In this document: in pieces, positions 54,105-62,764 of the stretch
Layout of the letters: each line of letters starts with the position of its first letter
Numbering within the stretch: position 1 is the stretch's first letter
Assembly: GCA_964631725.1 (NCBI GenBank)
Contig: CAZVYX010000004.1
Location: 91,430 to 155,429 of the forward strand
Origin: GCA-2731375 sp964631725
Lineage (GTDB): Bacteria; Pseudomonadota; Alphaproteobacteria; GCA-2731375
Direction: 5' to 3'
Length of the DNA stretch: 64,000 bases
Notes under the pieces: model-generated
What the model saw: the letters and a program-made list of their open reading frames with translations, nothing else
What the model was told of the DNA's origin: nothing
Database searches by the model: none
Position numbers and translations under genes: made by a program

Positions 54105-54227
54105 CTTTTCCTCCGTTCGATGGACATCATCTGCACAATGTCGTCGTTGGAAAAAATCATGACGCGAAATAGTTAACGGCCAGTATATGATAAATTTTTT
54201 TTATGACAAAAATTATTTGCCGTCTTT

Positions 54228-54743
54228 TCAGGCTAGAGGCCGCGACATCTCGCCGCTGAGCCTGCCATTGGTCAGCCGTGTCAGCTCATCCAAACTGGTG
54301 GGAAAGACGCAAAATGGATGACCGGCCGCGGCATACAGAACGGAGAAGCGCGCCAGGCTCTGGTCGATCGCCGTCGGCAGGGGCCTGGGATGGCCCAGGG
54401 GCGCGACGCCGCCAATGGCGAAGCCGGTAGCGGCGCGCACCAGATCGGCATCGGCGCGCTTGCATTTCCCCGTCATCTGCATTGCCCCGGGCAGCGCCTT
54501 GGTATCGCAACTATGATCGCCCGCAACCAGGGCCAGCACCGCCCGCCCCTCGATACGAAAGATCAGCGACTTGACGATCGCGCCCAATTCGCAGCCAACG
54601 CTGTCGGCGGCATCCTGGGCGGTGCGGGCGGTTTCAGACAAGGCAACAACCTGGGCCGCCGAGCCGGCCTGGCGCAGAGCCGCCTGAACCCGCTGTACCG
54701 ATGGATTGTCAAGCGGACCGGCATGGCCCTCCGGCGCGCTCAA
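54228..54743 (-). CDS. YbaK/EbsC-type aminoacyl-tRNA deacylase
   Basis: 171 residues. It hydrolyses mischarged aminoacyl-tRNA (Cys- or Ala-tRNA-Pro in known relatives). The family marks are GCELGAIVKSLIFRIEGRAVLALVAGDH, seen in parts around residues 50-75, and GFAIGGVAPLGHP with the conserved GGxxPxGH. The start is a TTG at 54743 that overlaps the TGA of the upstream GST gene (TTGA), since no ATG precedes the domain. The start is therefore less certain than the family. Confidence 0.85.
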   Translation of the reverse strand: MSAPEGHAGPLDNPSVQRVQAALRQAGSAAQVVALSETARTAQDAADSVGCELGAIVKSLIFRIEGRAVLALVAGDHSCDTKALPGAMQMTGKCKRADADLVRAATGFAIGGVAPLGHPRPLPTAIDQSLARFSVLYAAAGHPFCVFPTSLDELTRLTNGRLSGEMSRPLA

Positions 54744-55357
54744 GCGGGAATATCCATGCCCCGTGTCAGGGCGGGACGGGCCATCAGAGTGTCATACCAA
54801 CGCTTGACGTTGGGGAAATCGCCCAGGTCGACCTCCTGCCAGTCATGGCGAAAAACCCAGGGCAGGGTTGCGAAATCGGCGATCGAGACATCGCCCGCAA
54901 GATACTCCCGCCCCTCAAGCCGGGTGTTCAAAACGCCATAAAGACGGCGGCATTCGGTATAGTAGCGGTTGATGGCATAGGGCACCTCTTCCTTGGCCGC
55001 CCGCTTGAAATGGTGCACTTGGCCAAAGATCGGGCCGATGCCGCCCATCTGAAACATCAGCCACTGGATGACCTCGTATCGCGCCGCCATCTCCGCCGGC
55101 ATGAACTGGCCGGTCTTCTCGGCCAGATACATCAGAATGGCGCCCGACTCGATCACCGTATAGGGCTGGCCGCCGGGGCCGTCCTGATCGATGATCGCCG
55201 GGATCTTGCTGTTCGGATTGATGGCGATGAATTCCGGCGTGAACTGATCGTCCTGGCCGATATTGATCGGGTGGATATTGTAGTCCAGACTGCACTCCTC
55301 CAACATGATGGAGGCTTTCTTGCCATTCGAGGTCTTCCAACTATAGAGATCAATCAT
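54740..55357 (-). CDS. Glutathione S-transferase family protein, Nu/YfcG-like (copy 1)
   Basis: 205 residues. The thioredoxin-like N-terminal domain shows LYSWKTSNGKKASIMLEE, NPNSKIPAI and the SGAILMYLAEKTG motif (Glu-Ser binding glutathione). The Thr-Ser-Asn-Gly active-site region and QFTPEF pattern fit the Nu class (YfcG, YghU), which act as disulphide reductases. A second member is encoded 24 bases upstream on the same strand, so the two arose by duplication. The last bases overlap the YbaK gene. Confidence 0.9.
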   Translation of the reverse strand: MIDLYSWKTSNGKKASIMLEECSLDYNIHPINIGQDDQFTPEFIAINPNSKIPAIIDQDGPGGQPYTVIESGAILMYLAEKTGQFMPAEMAARYEVIQWLMFQMGGIGPIFGQVHHFKRAAKEEVPYAINRYYTECRRLYGVLNTRLEGREYLAGDVSIADFATLPWVFRHDWQEVDLGDFPNVKRWYDTLMARPALTRGMDIPA

Positions 55358-55381
55358 TTCTCGCTTCCCCTGTTCAATTCA

Positions 55382-56014
55382 TCATGACGGCACGGCCATG
55401 CCCTTGACCACGGCCGGGCGCGCGGCACAAGCCGCCTGCCAGCGGGCAATGTGCGTATAGGATTCCAATTGGCCGGGCCGTTCCGCCGGCATCCAGCTTT
55501 GTATGCGCCCGGCATGCCAGGCGTAGATGGCAATGTCGGCGAGGGAGTAATCACCGGCGACATACTCCCGGTCCGCCAGACGGCGGTCCAGGACGCCCAG
55601 CAGGCGGACGGACTCGTTGACGTAGCGTTCAATCGCCGGCTCGTTGTCCGGCTGGTTGCCGATAAACCAGTTCGCCTGGCCGAACATCGGCCCTTGGCCG
55701 CCCATCTGCCACATCAGCCATTGCAAGACATCGGCGCGGCCTCGCGGCTCGGTCGGGAACAACGGCGATGCCGTCTTCTCCGCCAGGTAGATCATGATCG
55801 CGCCGGTCTCGAAGACCGAGATCGGCTCGCCCGGCACATCATTGTCGACGATCGCGGGGATCTTGTTGTTTGGCGAGATTTTCAGGAATTCCGGCGCGAA
55901 CTGTTCGTCCTTGCCGATATGCACGGTGTGTACATTGTAGGGCAGACCGACTTCTTCCAGCGTGATCGAAGCCTTGCGGCCATTGGGGGTGCCAAAGGTA
56001 TAGAGATCAATCAT
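55382..56014 (-). CDS. Glutathione S-transferase family protein, Nu/YfcG-like (copy 2)
   Basis: 210 residues, colinear with the GST at 54740-55357: LYTFGTPNGRKASITLEE, SPNNKIPAIVD and TGAIMIYLAEKTA. The active-site stretch is TPNGRK, nearer to the usual Nu-class sequence than copy 1. It probably works as a glutathione-dependent disulphide reductase. It is the upstream gene of the GST-GST-YbaK unit and lies 37 bases after the PLP-enzyme gene. Confidence 0.9.
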   Translation of the reverse strand: MIDLYTFGTPNGRKASITLEEVGLPYNVHTVHIGKDEQFAPEFLKISPNNKIPAIVDNDVPGEPISVFETGAIMIYLAEKTASPLFPTEPRGRADVLQWLMWQMGGQGPMFGQANWFIGNQPDNEPAIERYVNESVRLLGVLDRRLADREYVAGDYSLADIAIYAWHAGRIQSWMPAERPGQLESYTHIARWQAACAARPAVVKGMAVPS

Positions 56015-56051
56015 GATGTGCGCTGTTTCCTTTTTCCATATCGGTTTCAGC

Positions 56052-57200
56052 TTAGCCGGTCCGCAGTGCGCTTTCCAGATCGGCTATCAGGTCATCCGCC
56101 GCTTCAATGCCACAGGACAGGCGAAGCAGATCGCCGGGCACCGGCGTATCCGGCCCCTCGATACTGGCGCGATGTTCGATCAGGCTTTCCACCCCGCCCA
56201 GGGAAGTTGCCCGGGCCCATAGCTTTACCGCCCCGGCCACCGCCACCGCCTGCGCTTCCCCGCCCTTCAGGCGCAATGACAGCATGCCGCCAAAGCCGCC
56301 CCGCATCTGCCGCGCCGCCAAGGCATGATCCGGCGCACTGGGCAGGCCGGGATACAGCACTTCCGCGACCTCGGCATGACCGTGAAAATGTTCGGCCACG
56401 GCAAGGGCGTTGCGGCACGCCGTCTCGACGCGGGGAAACAAGGTACGCATGCCGCGCAGCAGCAACCAGGCCTCGAAGGCACCCAGTATACCGCCGCCAT
56501 CGTGACGGATCGCCGCCAGACCCTGCCAGAACTCGTCCCGCCGGGCCGCGACCAGGGCGCCGCCGATCATATCGGAATGGCCGTTTAGATACTTGGTCGC
56601 CGAATGCATCACGATGTCCGCGCCAAGCGCCAGGGGTTGGGTCAAGACCGGTGTCGCGACCGTGCTGTCCACCGCCAGCAGGGCACCAGCATCATGGGCC
56701 AGTGCCGCGATGGCAGCGATGTCGGAAATGCCCCACAAGGGATTGGCTGGTGTCTCCAGCCAGACCAGGCGGCTTTGCCCGGGGCGCAGAGCCGCCCCTA
56801 TTGCCGCCAGATCGCACATATCGATAAAATCGACATCCAGCCCCCATGGCACGGCAAATTCCAGAAGCCATTTGCGCAGGCCCCAATACATCACGCGCGG
56901 CGCCAGCACGTGATCACCGGGGCGCAGGTTCAGGAAGACGGCGCCGGCCGCCGCCATGCCGGAGGCAAACAGCATCGCCCCCGCCCCGCCTTCCAGTTCG
57001 CACAGCAGCGCCTCCGCCTGGTCATAGGTCGGGTTACTGTCCCTGGCATAGCTATAGCCGCTGCGGTACTGGTTGTCGGGATCGCGGAGAAAAGTCGAGG
57101 CGGGATGAATCGGTGGTGTCACCGCCCGCGTTTCCCGGTCGATCCAGCCCAACGCGCGCGCGGCCTGACTGCGCGGCGACCAATCATTCTCTGCCGACAT
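56052..57200 (-). CDS. Cys/Met metabolism PLP-dependent enzyme (cystathionine beta-lyase type)
   Basis: 382 residues. The PLP Lys lies in MHSATKYLNGHSDMIGG, and YARDSNPTYDQAEALLCELE and LFASGMAAAGAVFL are other signatures. PLP-dependent gamma- and beta-lyases of this fold cleave cystathionine or related thioethers. The RALGWIDRETRAVTPPIHPAST N-terminus resembles the MetC branch of alphaproteobacteria. It lies upstream of the GST genes on one strand and is divergent from the FAD oxidoreductase. Confidence 0.88.
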   Translation of the reverse strand: MSAENDWSPRSQAARALGWIDRETRAVTPPIHPASTFLRDPDNQYRSGYSYARDSNPTYDQAEALLCELEGGAGAMLFASGMAAAGAVFLNLRPGDHVLAPRVMYWGLRKWLLEFAVPWGLDVDFIDMCDLAAIGAALRPGQSRLVWLETPANPLWGISDIAAIAALAHDAGALLAVDSTVATPVLTQPLALGADIVMHSATKYLNGHSDMIGGALVAARRDEFWQGLAAIRHDGGGILGAFEAWLLLRGMRTLFPRVETACRNALAVAEHFHGHAEVAEVLYPGLPSAPDHALAARQMRGGFGGMLSLRLKGGEAQAVAVAGAVKLWARATSLGGVESLIEHRASIEGPDTPVPGDLLRLSCGIEAADDLIADLESALRTG

Positions 57201-57364
57201 GGCGCAAGCTTTCCATCATCAAGGATTCAGATAATCGAAAAGGTCTCCATCGGACCGCTGGTGGCATCGCGTAAATCGCTGCCGCCATGATCCATTCGAG
57301 ATACTCTCCTGGGGCAAACTATCCATTGTTTTCCCCAACTGATAATTTAACCTTGGTCAATTGC

Positions 57365-57391
57365 AACGTCACCCATGTTCTTCGTGACGTT
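57365..57391. promoter_or_regulatory. Palindromic operator-like site AACGTCAC-N11-GTGACGTT
   Basis: Two perfect 8-base inverted half-sites (57365-57372 and 57384-57391) are separated by 11 bases, giving a 19-base centre-to-centre distance. The site lies 23 bases upstream of the FAD oxidoreductase ATG in the divergent gap. It could be bound by a dimeric regulator or fold as a leader hairpin. Confidence 0.5.
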
Positions 57392-57414
57392 TCCCGCAAC
57401 GGAAGAATTGCTCC

Positions 57415-58719
57415 ATGAGTAACGATCCGGTCAACATCCTTGAAGAAGCACCGCGGCAGACGCCTATCGTCGATCGTCCCGACGTTCTGGTGGTTGGCGG
57501 CGGATCCGCCGGACTGGCCGCCGCCGTTGCCGCCGCCCGCAACGGCGCCGATACCGTTCTGATGGAACGATATGGCTACCTGGGCGGTCTGGCCACGGGG
57601 GGCATGGTCATCCTGCTGTTAAGCCTGGACGATGGCGCCGGCACCCAGGTCATTGCCGGCTTGTGCCAAGAGTTGGTGGAGCGCCTGGAACGGCGGAACG
57701 CCGCCGTGTATCCGGCCAAGGGCGAATGGGGATCGGACGATCCCGCCCTGATCGAACATTACCGCAAATGGGGTTTGATCTGGGGCGGGGTGCCGGACCG
57801 GGTACGCTATTCCGTGGCCTACGAGCCGGCGGCGTTCAAATTCATCGGCGATCAGATGATCGGGGAAGCGGGCGTGCGTTTGCGCCTGCATTCCTGGGCC
57901 ACCGACCTGGTGTTGGATGGCGGGCGGATTTCCCATGTCATTTGCCACTCTAAATCGGGCCGTCAGGCAATCCAGCCCAAGGTGGTGATCGACGCCACCG
58001 GCGATGGCGACCTGCTGCCCTGGGCCGGCCTGCCGTACGAAGCCGCCAAGGTGCATGTCTACCGCTGGTACCGAATGGCGAATGTGGAGGCTCCGGACCA
58101 GGCAATCGAAGCCAGCAAGGATAAATTCTTTCCAACCCTGGGCGGGCGCTTTTTCAATACGCCGGGGCAAAACCGGACGCTGATGCCGTGGGGTATGTCG
58201 GATCACATCGACCGCCGCATCGATCCCACCTCGGTCGAGGATCTGACCTATGCCGAGGTCGAGTCCAGGCGCCTGATGATGGAACAGATCGACCGGCTAC
58301 AGGCCGAAGTACCCGGCTTCGCCAATGCCTATTTGGCCGACGCCGCCGATCAATTGGGCATCACCGAGACGCGCCGCCTGGTCGGCGACTATGTCCTGGG
58401 CGCGGATGACGATCAACGCAGCTTTGACGATGCCATCGCCGTCACCGGCCATTGGACGCGCTATGGCGCCCGCTATCAAATTCCCTTCCGGGCGCTGCGC
58501 CATGGCGCGGTCAGCAATCTGCTGGTATCGGGCCGCTGTATTTCCGTCGACCGGCGGGTCCATAACGCGACCAAGGAAATTCCCGCCTGCATGGCCACCG
58601 GTCAGGCCGCCGGCACCGCCGCCGCCCAGGCCGCCGCCGGCAATGGCGATGTCGGAAAAATCGATATCGGTACCCTGCGCGCCGCCTTGCGCCAGGCCGG
58701 CGCCATCCTTGCGCCGTAG
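57415..58719 (+). CDS. FAD-dependent oxidoreductase (FAD_oxidored family)
   Basis: 434 residues. The dinucleotide motif is VLVVGGGSAGLAAAVAAAR (about 25-43), followed by ERYGYLGGLATGG, a pattern of the FAD-dependent dehydrogenase family PF12831. VIDATGDGDLLPWAG and NLLVSGRCISVDRRVHNATK are further FAD-site marks. The substrate is unknown. It is a single gene with the palindrome at 57365 just upstream, and it ends eight bases from the convergent CinA-like gene. Confidence 0.88.
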   Translation: MSNDPVNILEEAPRQTPIVDRPDVLVVGGGSAGLAAAVAAARNGADTVLMERYGYLGGLATGGMVILLLSLDDGAGTQVIAGLCQELVERLERRNAAVYPAKGEWGSDDPALIEHYRKWGLIWGGVPDRVRYSVAYEPAAFKFIGDQMIGEAGVRLRLHSWATDLVLDGGRISHVICHSKSGRQAIQPKVVIDATGDGDLLPWAGLPYEAAKVHVYRWYRMANVEAPDQAIEASKDKFFPTLGGRFFNTPGQNRTLMPWGMSDHIDRRIDPTSVEDLTYAEVESRRLMMEQIDRLQAEVPGFANAYLADAADQLGITETRRLVGDYVLGADDDQRSFDDAIAVTGHWTRYGARYQIPFRALRHGAVSNLLVSGRCISVDRRVHNATKEIPACMATGQAAGTAAAQAAAGNGDVGKIDIGTLRAALRQAGAILAP

Positions 58720-58726
58720 CAGCGCG

Positions 58727-59497
58727 CTAGGTCGGTTCGTCCTGCTCGATCGGCTCGCCGTCAAGATCGCGCATCAACTGCCGGATCTCATCCGCCGCCG
58801 CCGCCAGCCTGTCAGGCAATTGACTGCGCGCCACGATGGAGGCGCCGAAGCGGCCGTCGCGATAGAACGGATAGGAACCCATGCCCACGTCGGGATATTT
58901 ATCCTGCAGGGCGCTCAAGCCGTTGGCCAAGGTGCCTTCCGCCAGATGCACGGCGATTGCGATGGAGCGCACCGGATCGCCCCCCACCAATTCGTGCTTC
59001 ATGCTGTGAAACATGGCCTGGCAAACAACCGGTATGCCGGCCATGACATAGACATTCTCGACGCGAAAGCCGGGCGCCTTGCTGATCGGATTTTCCACCA
59101 GGGCGGCCCCGACCGGCGTGCGGGCCATGCGCATGCGGGCCTGGTTCAACTCCGCGCCGGTGTGGGCATAGTGCGCCTCCAGTATGGCGACGGCTTCCGG
59201 ATTATGGTCCACCGCCAGGCCAAAGGCGGCGCCGATACTGTCGGCGGTAATATCATCATGGGTCGGGCCGATGCCGCCCGTGGTGAAGACATAATCGTTG
59301 CTGGCACGAAGATCGTTGACCGCCGCCACGATCTCCCCCTCCACATCCGCCACCACGCGGCATTCCCGTAATTGCACCCCGACTTCGTTCAGGGCCTCCG
59401 CCAGGAAGCCCAGGTTCTGGTCCTTGGTCCGGCCAGACAAAATTTCATCGCCGATGATGATAACGGCGGCGGTTACGGTTTTGGGACTGTCAGACAT
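58727..59497 (-). CDS. Molybdopterin-binding/CinA N-terminal-like protein
   Basis: 256 residues from the ATG at 59497. The MoCF fold shows AAVIIIGDEILSGRTKDQN at the start and YVFTTGGIGPTHDDITADSI with the conserved GGxGPTxDD. GSYPFYRDGRFGASIVAR follows. Only the MoCF half of CinA is present, with no nicotinamide-deamidase domain. This short form is common in alphaproteobacteria and acts as a nucleotide pyrophosphatase in some relatives. Its role here is not certain. Confidence 0.87.
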   Translation of the reverse strand: MSDSPKTVTAAVIIIGDEILSGRTKDQNLGFLAEALNEVGVQLRECRVVADVEGEIVAAVNDLRASNDYVFTTGGIGPTHDDITADSIGAAFGLAVDHNPEAVAILEAHYAHTGAELNQARMRMARTPVGAALVENPISKAPGFRVENVYVMAGIPVVCQAMFHSMKHELVGGDPVRSIAIAVHLAEGTLANGLSALQDKYPDVGMGSYPFYRDGRFGASIVARSQLPDRLAAAADEIRQLMRDLDGEPIEQDEPT

Positions 59498-59620
59498 ACG
59501 CCGGCGGCCTTCTGGGTTGGAAACAGACTTCCAGTATAGCAGGTCGGAATTGATCCTGTCATCGAACGGCGATTGCGAAGGGCGATTGCACCGGGCCGCC
59601 AGCGCGGGTAATTTGCCGCC

Positions 59621-60322
59621 ATGAAATTTCCCGACCCCTTGATACACGGCACCCTGCTGCGGCGCTACAAGCGCTTCCTGGCCGATATCAAATTGGACGA
59701 TGGCACCGAGGTTACGGCCCATTGCGCCAATCCCGGCGCCATGCTGGGCCTGAAAGATGCGGGCGCGGAGGTCTGGCTGTCACCATCACGCAATCCCAAG
59801 CGCAAGCTGAAGTACAGTTGGGAATTGATGCATGCGGACGGCGGCCTGGTGGGCATCAACACCGCCCATCCCAACGGTATCGTTGCCGAGGCGATCGAGG
59901 CCGGACGGATCGAGCCGCTACAAGGCTATGACCAGATGCGGCGTGAAGTAAAATACGGTCAGAATTCGCGGATTGACCTTCTGTTACAGCAATCGGGACG
60001 GCCCGATTGCTATGTCGAAGTCAAAAACGTGCATTTGATGCGGCAAGCGGGATTGGCCGAATTTCCAGATTCAGTAACCAAACGCGGCGCCAAGCACCTG
60101 GTTGAGCTGGCAGACATGGTGGCCGATGGTCATAGGTCCGTAATGGTTTATCTAGTACAAAGAACCGATTGCGAAAAGTTCGGTATTGCCGGAGATATCG
60201 ATCCGACGTATGCGGAAGAACTGCACCGGGCCATGGGGCGCGGCGTCGAGGCAATATGCTATGATTGCGAAATCGACACCGCGGGCATCCAGGTGCGGAA
60301 ACCGTTGAAGCTTGCCTTGTAG
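59621..60322 (+). CDS. sfsA: SfsA (sugar fermentation stimulation protein homologue)
   Basis: 233 residues. SfsA proteins bind DNA and carry a nuclease-like fold. The conserved parts are HCANPGAMLGL, SRNPKRKLKYSWELM, VGINTAHPN, SRIDLLL and CYVEVKNVHL, with the acid-Glu-Lys nuclease-like core EVKNV. It is followed by map and then radC, a gene order I have seen in alphaproteobacteria. The start at 59621 is well placed 20 residues before the first conserved motif. Confidence 0.93.
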   Translation: MKFPDPLIHGTLLRRYKRFLADIKLDDGTEVTAHCANPGAMLGLKDAGAEVWLSPSRNPKRKLKYSWELMHADGGLVGINTAHPNGIVAEAIEAGRIEPLQGYDQMRREVKYGQNSRIDLLLQQSGRPDCYVEVKNVHLMRQAGLAEFPDSVTKRGAKHLVELADMVADGHRSVMVYLVQRTDCEKFGIAGDIDPTYAEELHRAMGRGVEAICYDCEIDTAGIQVRKPLKLAL

Positions 60323-60342
60323 GCATTGGGGAACAGTCGAAC

Positions 60343-61164
60343 ATGAACTATGTCGCCGCTGAAGAGTCACCGCCCGAGAATACCGGCTTGATCAAGCTGT
60401 ATGGCCGTGACGATTTCGACGCCATGGCAAAGGCCGGCCAGTTGGCCGCCGAATGTCTGGACATGATCGGCCCGCATGTACAACCCGGCACCACCACGGA
60501 AGCGCTGGACAAGCTGTGCCATGATTTCATCGTCGATCACGGCGCCACGCCGTCGCCCCTGAACTATCGCGGCTTTCCCAAATCGGTCTGCATTTCCATC
60601 AATCATGTGGTCTGCCACGGCATCCCCGGCGACCGCGTCCTCAAGGACGGCGATATCATGAATATCGATGTCACCGTGACCCTGGACGGCTGGTTCGGCG
60701 ACAGTTCGCGGATGTATTTCGCGGGTAAGCCGAAGCTGAAGGCGCGGCGCCTGTGCGATGTAACCTACGAGGCGATGATGCGGGGTATCGCGGTCGTCAA
60801 ACCCGGCGCGACACTTGGCGATATTGGCCATGCCATTCAAAGCTATGCCGAAAACGAACGCTGTTCCGTGGTCAGGGATTTCTGCGGCCATGGCCTGGGC
60901 CGGGTTTTTCATGACGCGCCAAACGTGCTGCATTACGGCGCGGCGGGCAAAGGCCTGGAGCTGCGCGAAGGCATGTTCTTCACCATCGAACCCATGATCA
61001 ACCTGGGCACCTGGGAAGTGAAAATGCTGAACGACGGCTGGACGGCGGTCACTAGGGACAAATCCCTGTCCGCCCAGTTTGAACATTCGATTGGCGTAAC
61101 GGCGGATGGCGTGCAAATCTTCACGACGTCGCCCAAGGGTCTGCACAAACCGCCCTATCAATAG
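60343..61164 (+). CDS. map: Type I methionine aminopeptidase
   Basis: 273 residues from the ATG at 60343; a start 26 codons earlier would overlap sfsA. It removes initiator Met from nascent proteins. The dinuclear metal ligands are found in MNIDVTVTLDGWFGDSSRM (two Asp), CGHGLGRVFHD (His) and FTIEPMINLG (Glu), and the last Glu in SAQFEHSIGV. An N-terminal extension of about 15 residues precedes the fold. It ends 19 bases before the radC start. Confidence 0.96.
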   Translation: MNYVAAEESPPENTGLIKLYGRDDFDAMAKAGQLAAECLDMIGPHVQPGTTTEALDKLCHDFIVDHGATPSPLNYRGFPKSVCISINHVVCHGIPGDRVLKDGDIMNIDVTVTLDGWFGDSSRMYFAGKPKLKARRLCDVTYEAMMRGIAVVKPGATLGDIGHAIQSYAENERCSVVRDFCGHGLGRVFHDAPNVLHYGAAGKGLELREGMFFTIEPMINLGTWEVKMLNDGWTAVTRDKSLSAQFEHSIGVTADGVQIFTTSPKGLHKPPYQ

Positions 61165-61183
61165 CCGCCGCTCGGAGTCTGTA

Positions 61184-61750
61184 TTGGCCGAGAAAGAGAA
61201 AAAGCCCCATTACCATGGCCATCGCCAGCGCCTGCGGGAACGTTTCCTGAAGGGCGGTCCCGATAGCCTGCCGGATTACGAGCTGCTTGAACTGATACTG
61301 TTCGGCGCCCTGCGGCAGGGCGACGTCAAACCGCTGGCCAAGCGCCTGATTGACGAATTTGACGGCCTGGCCGGTGTCCTGTCGGCGGACGTAGAGGCGC
61401 TGCAGGGCGCGGGCCTGGGCGAAACCACCATCGCCACCCTGAAGGCGGCACAGGCCGCCGCCCTGCATCTAAGCCGGGCGCAATTGATCGAACAGCCTAT
61501 CGTCAGCTCCTGGCAGGCGCTGCTGGATTACTGCCGGGCCGCCATGGGCCATGACAAGACCGAGGCCTTCCGCATCCTGTTTCTCGACCGCAAGAACCGC
61601 CTGATCACCGACGAAGTGCAGCAGCGCGGCACCATCGATCACACGCCCGTCTACCCGCGCAACATTAAACACTTAAAGTGTAATTATAACCCTTTGTTTT
61701 TATTAATATTTTTATGCAAAAATACTATGGGTAATGCAAGTGTACGCTAA
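61184..61750 (+). pseudogene. radC: radC, truncated in the JAMM domain by an AT-rich insertion
   Basis: The TTG at 61184 has GGAG seven bases upstream. From there the RadC family (UPF0758) sequence is clear: HYHGHRQRLRERFLKGG, DYELLELILFGAL, LPxD-type helix-hairpin-helix region, FLDRKNRLITDEVQQRGT and DHTPVYPR (ending at 61660). In intact RadC the next residues run on to the HNHPSGDP metal motif. Here the reading frame continues as NIKHLKCNYNPLFLLIF, with no similarity, and stops at 61750. About 65 C-terminal residues, with the JAMM zinc site, are missing. The gene must be non-functional unless another copy exists. Confidence 0.88.
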
Positions 61751-61755
61751 GTGTA
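61676..61755 (+). repeat. Three direct AAGTGTA repeats at the element's left end
   Basis: AAGTGTA occurs at 61676-61682, 61738-61744 and 61749-61755. The last two are 11 bases apart, one helical turn. The first is part of the near-palindrome ACACT-TAA-AGTGT right at the junction. They might be protein-binding sites at the element end. Three copies in 80 bases of AT-rich DNA is suggestive, not proof. Confidence 0.45.
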
Positions 61756-61819
61756 TGTTTTTTCGTCAATCACAACGGAATGATAAACCAAACACTCCAT
61801 CAAAAACTGCAAACAATTC

Positions 61820-62281
61820 CTAACTTGTTTTTACACGCCGCCTAAATCTGGTGCCCCGTTCTTTCTTTGCAGCCATCAAAATAGCATCAAGCTCACCGTC
61901 GGCTACTGCTTTATGGATTTGCTCCAAAGTCGGTATCAGCTCAGCATCTGTTTTCAGCTCAATCGTTGGCTTGCCTTTCGCAAGCTCCAACGCCTTGTTG
62001 CCGTAGCGCACTTGCAAGTAAGCCTTGCGGTTGCTGGCATCTGTCCAGTACCAACGCTTAAACCTTACAGGCACATTACGCTTCACACGCTCACCCGTTT
62101 CCGCATCTATGACAAACCGTTCAGCGCGTTTCTCAAACGGTTCCCCGTTCTTGTCAGCGGTCGCTGCGGCAATCTGTTCTTCAATGGTGGTCAAAAGCTT
62201 GTGCCGCAGTCTTGCTTCCGGGCTTGCAATCATCTTCGCGCGGGTCACATCAGTAAGTTTCAGCTTGGTCAAAATCGTCAT
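61820..62281 (-). CDS. Element-encoded hypothetical protein (153 aa)
   Basis: The ATG at 62281 has GGAG eight bases upstream; a GTG three codons earlier is the alternative. The protein is charged and lacks membrane segments. It contains VKRNVPVRFKRWYWTDASNR and LQVRYGNKALELAKGKPTIE and ends in a basic tail (KKERGTRFRRRVKTS). I recall a small uncharacterised family of this shape (DUF6641-like) on plasmids and phages but cannot verify it. Codon use is AT-rich, unlike the chromosome. Function unknown; a nucleic-acid-binding role would suit the basic end. Confidence 0.65.
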   Translation of the reverse strand: MTILTKLKLTDVTRAKMIASPEARLRHKLLTTIEEQIAAATADKNGEPFEKRAERFVIDAETGERVKRNVPVRFKRWYWTDASNRKAYLQVRYGNKALELAKGKPTIELKTDAELIPTLEQIHKAVADGELDAILMAAKKERGTRFRRRVKTS

Positions 62282-62379
62282 GTTCAGCACTCCGTAGCTG
62301 CGGTTTAAATCGCCGCCACGGTAATGCCGTCGTCCTGTCTGTCTATCGGTTTATTCGGTTCTGTTAGGCTGTAGCTTGC

Positions 62380-62757
62380 TCAATGTCTAAACCTGCTGGC
62401 CAGCTTTTCTACGGCTGCTCGCAAATTCTGTAAATCATCCTCAGCTACTACCGTCAGCCCTTCGCGCGACAGTTTTTCGTCAATCATCAAATCAACCAAG
62501 TCGTCTGTCGCTTTTTCAGCAACTGGCTGTGTTTTGGCGCATGTCACTTTTGGTTGCTGCTTCAACTCGCTTAGCCAACTTCCATCAAGTTGCTTTTCTA
62601 ACCAATCAATCTGGCGTTCGCTCAGCGCACCATAATTCGCCCAGCGTTCCTCGTAACTGGCCAGTATCTCCAAGCCAGTCGCATTGTTTCGTTCTTCAAA
62701 CATCGCGCGTATCTTCGCAAACGCTGCTTCAACATTCTTGTTTTGTAATTCAGTCAT
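62380..62757 (-). CDS. Element-encoded hypothetical protein (125 aa)
   Basis: The ATG at 62757 follows AGGAG by eight bases. The protein is soluble, helical and acidic, beginning TELQNKNVEAAFAKIRAMFE with a central GALSERQIDWLEKQLDG. I do not recognise a family. The last third (EKATDDLVDLMIDEKLSR...) could form a coiled coil. It is probably co-transcribed with the 61820 gene (98-base gap). Its ribosome binding site lies in one arm of a hairpin (62765-62781). Confidence 0.65.
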   Translation of the reverse strand: MTELQNKNVEAAFAKIRAMFEERNNATGLEILASYEERWANYGALSERQIDWLEKQLDGSWLSELKQQPKVTCAKTQPVAEKATDDLVDLMIDEKLSREGLTVVAEDDLQNLRAAVEKLASRFRH

Positions 62758-62764
62758 AAAAATA

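Noticed and set aside
60265..60342. Longer N-terminus for methionine aminopeptidase
   Set aside because: It would overlap sfsA by 58 bases and adds no family sequence; the ATG at 60343 is in a clean position 20 bases after the sfsA stop.
61184..61750. RadC with a genuine alternative C-terminus
   Set aside because: The tail after VYPR is AT-rich, shows no similarity to the family, and lacks the JAMM motif, so truncation is the simpler reading.
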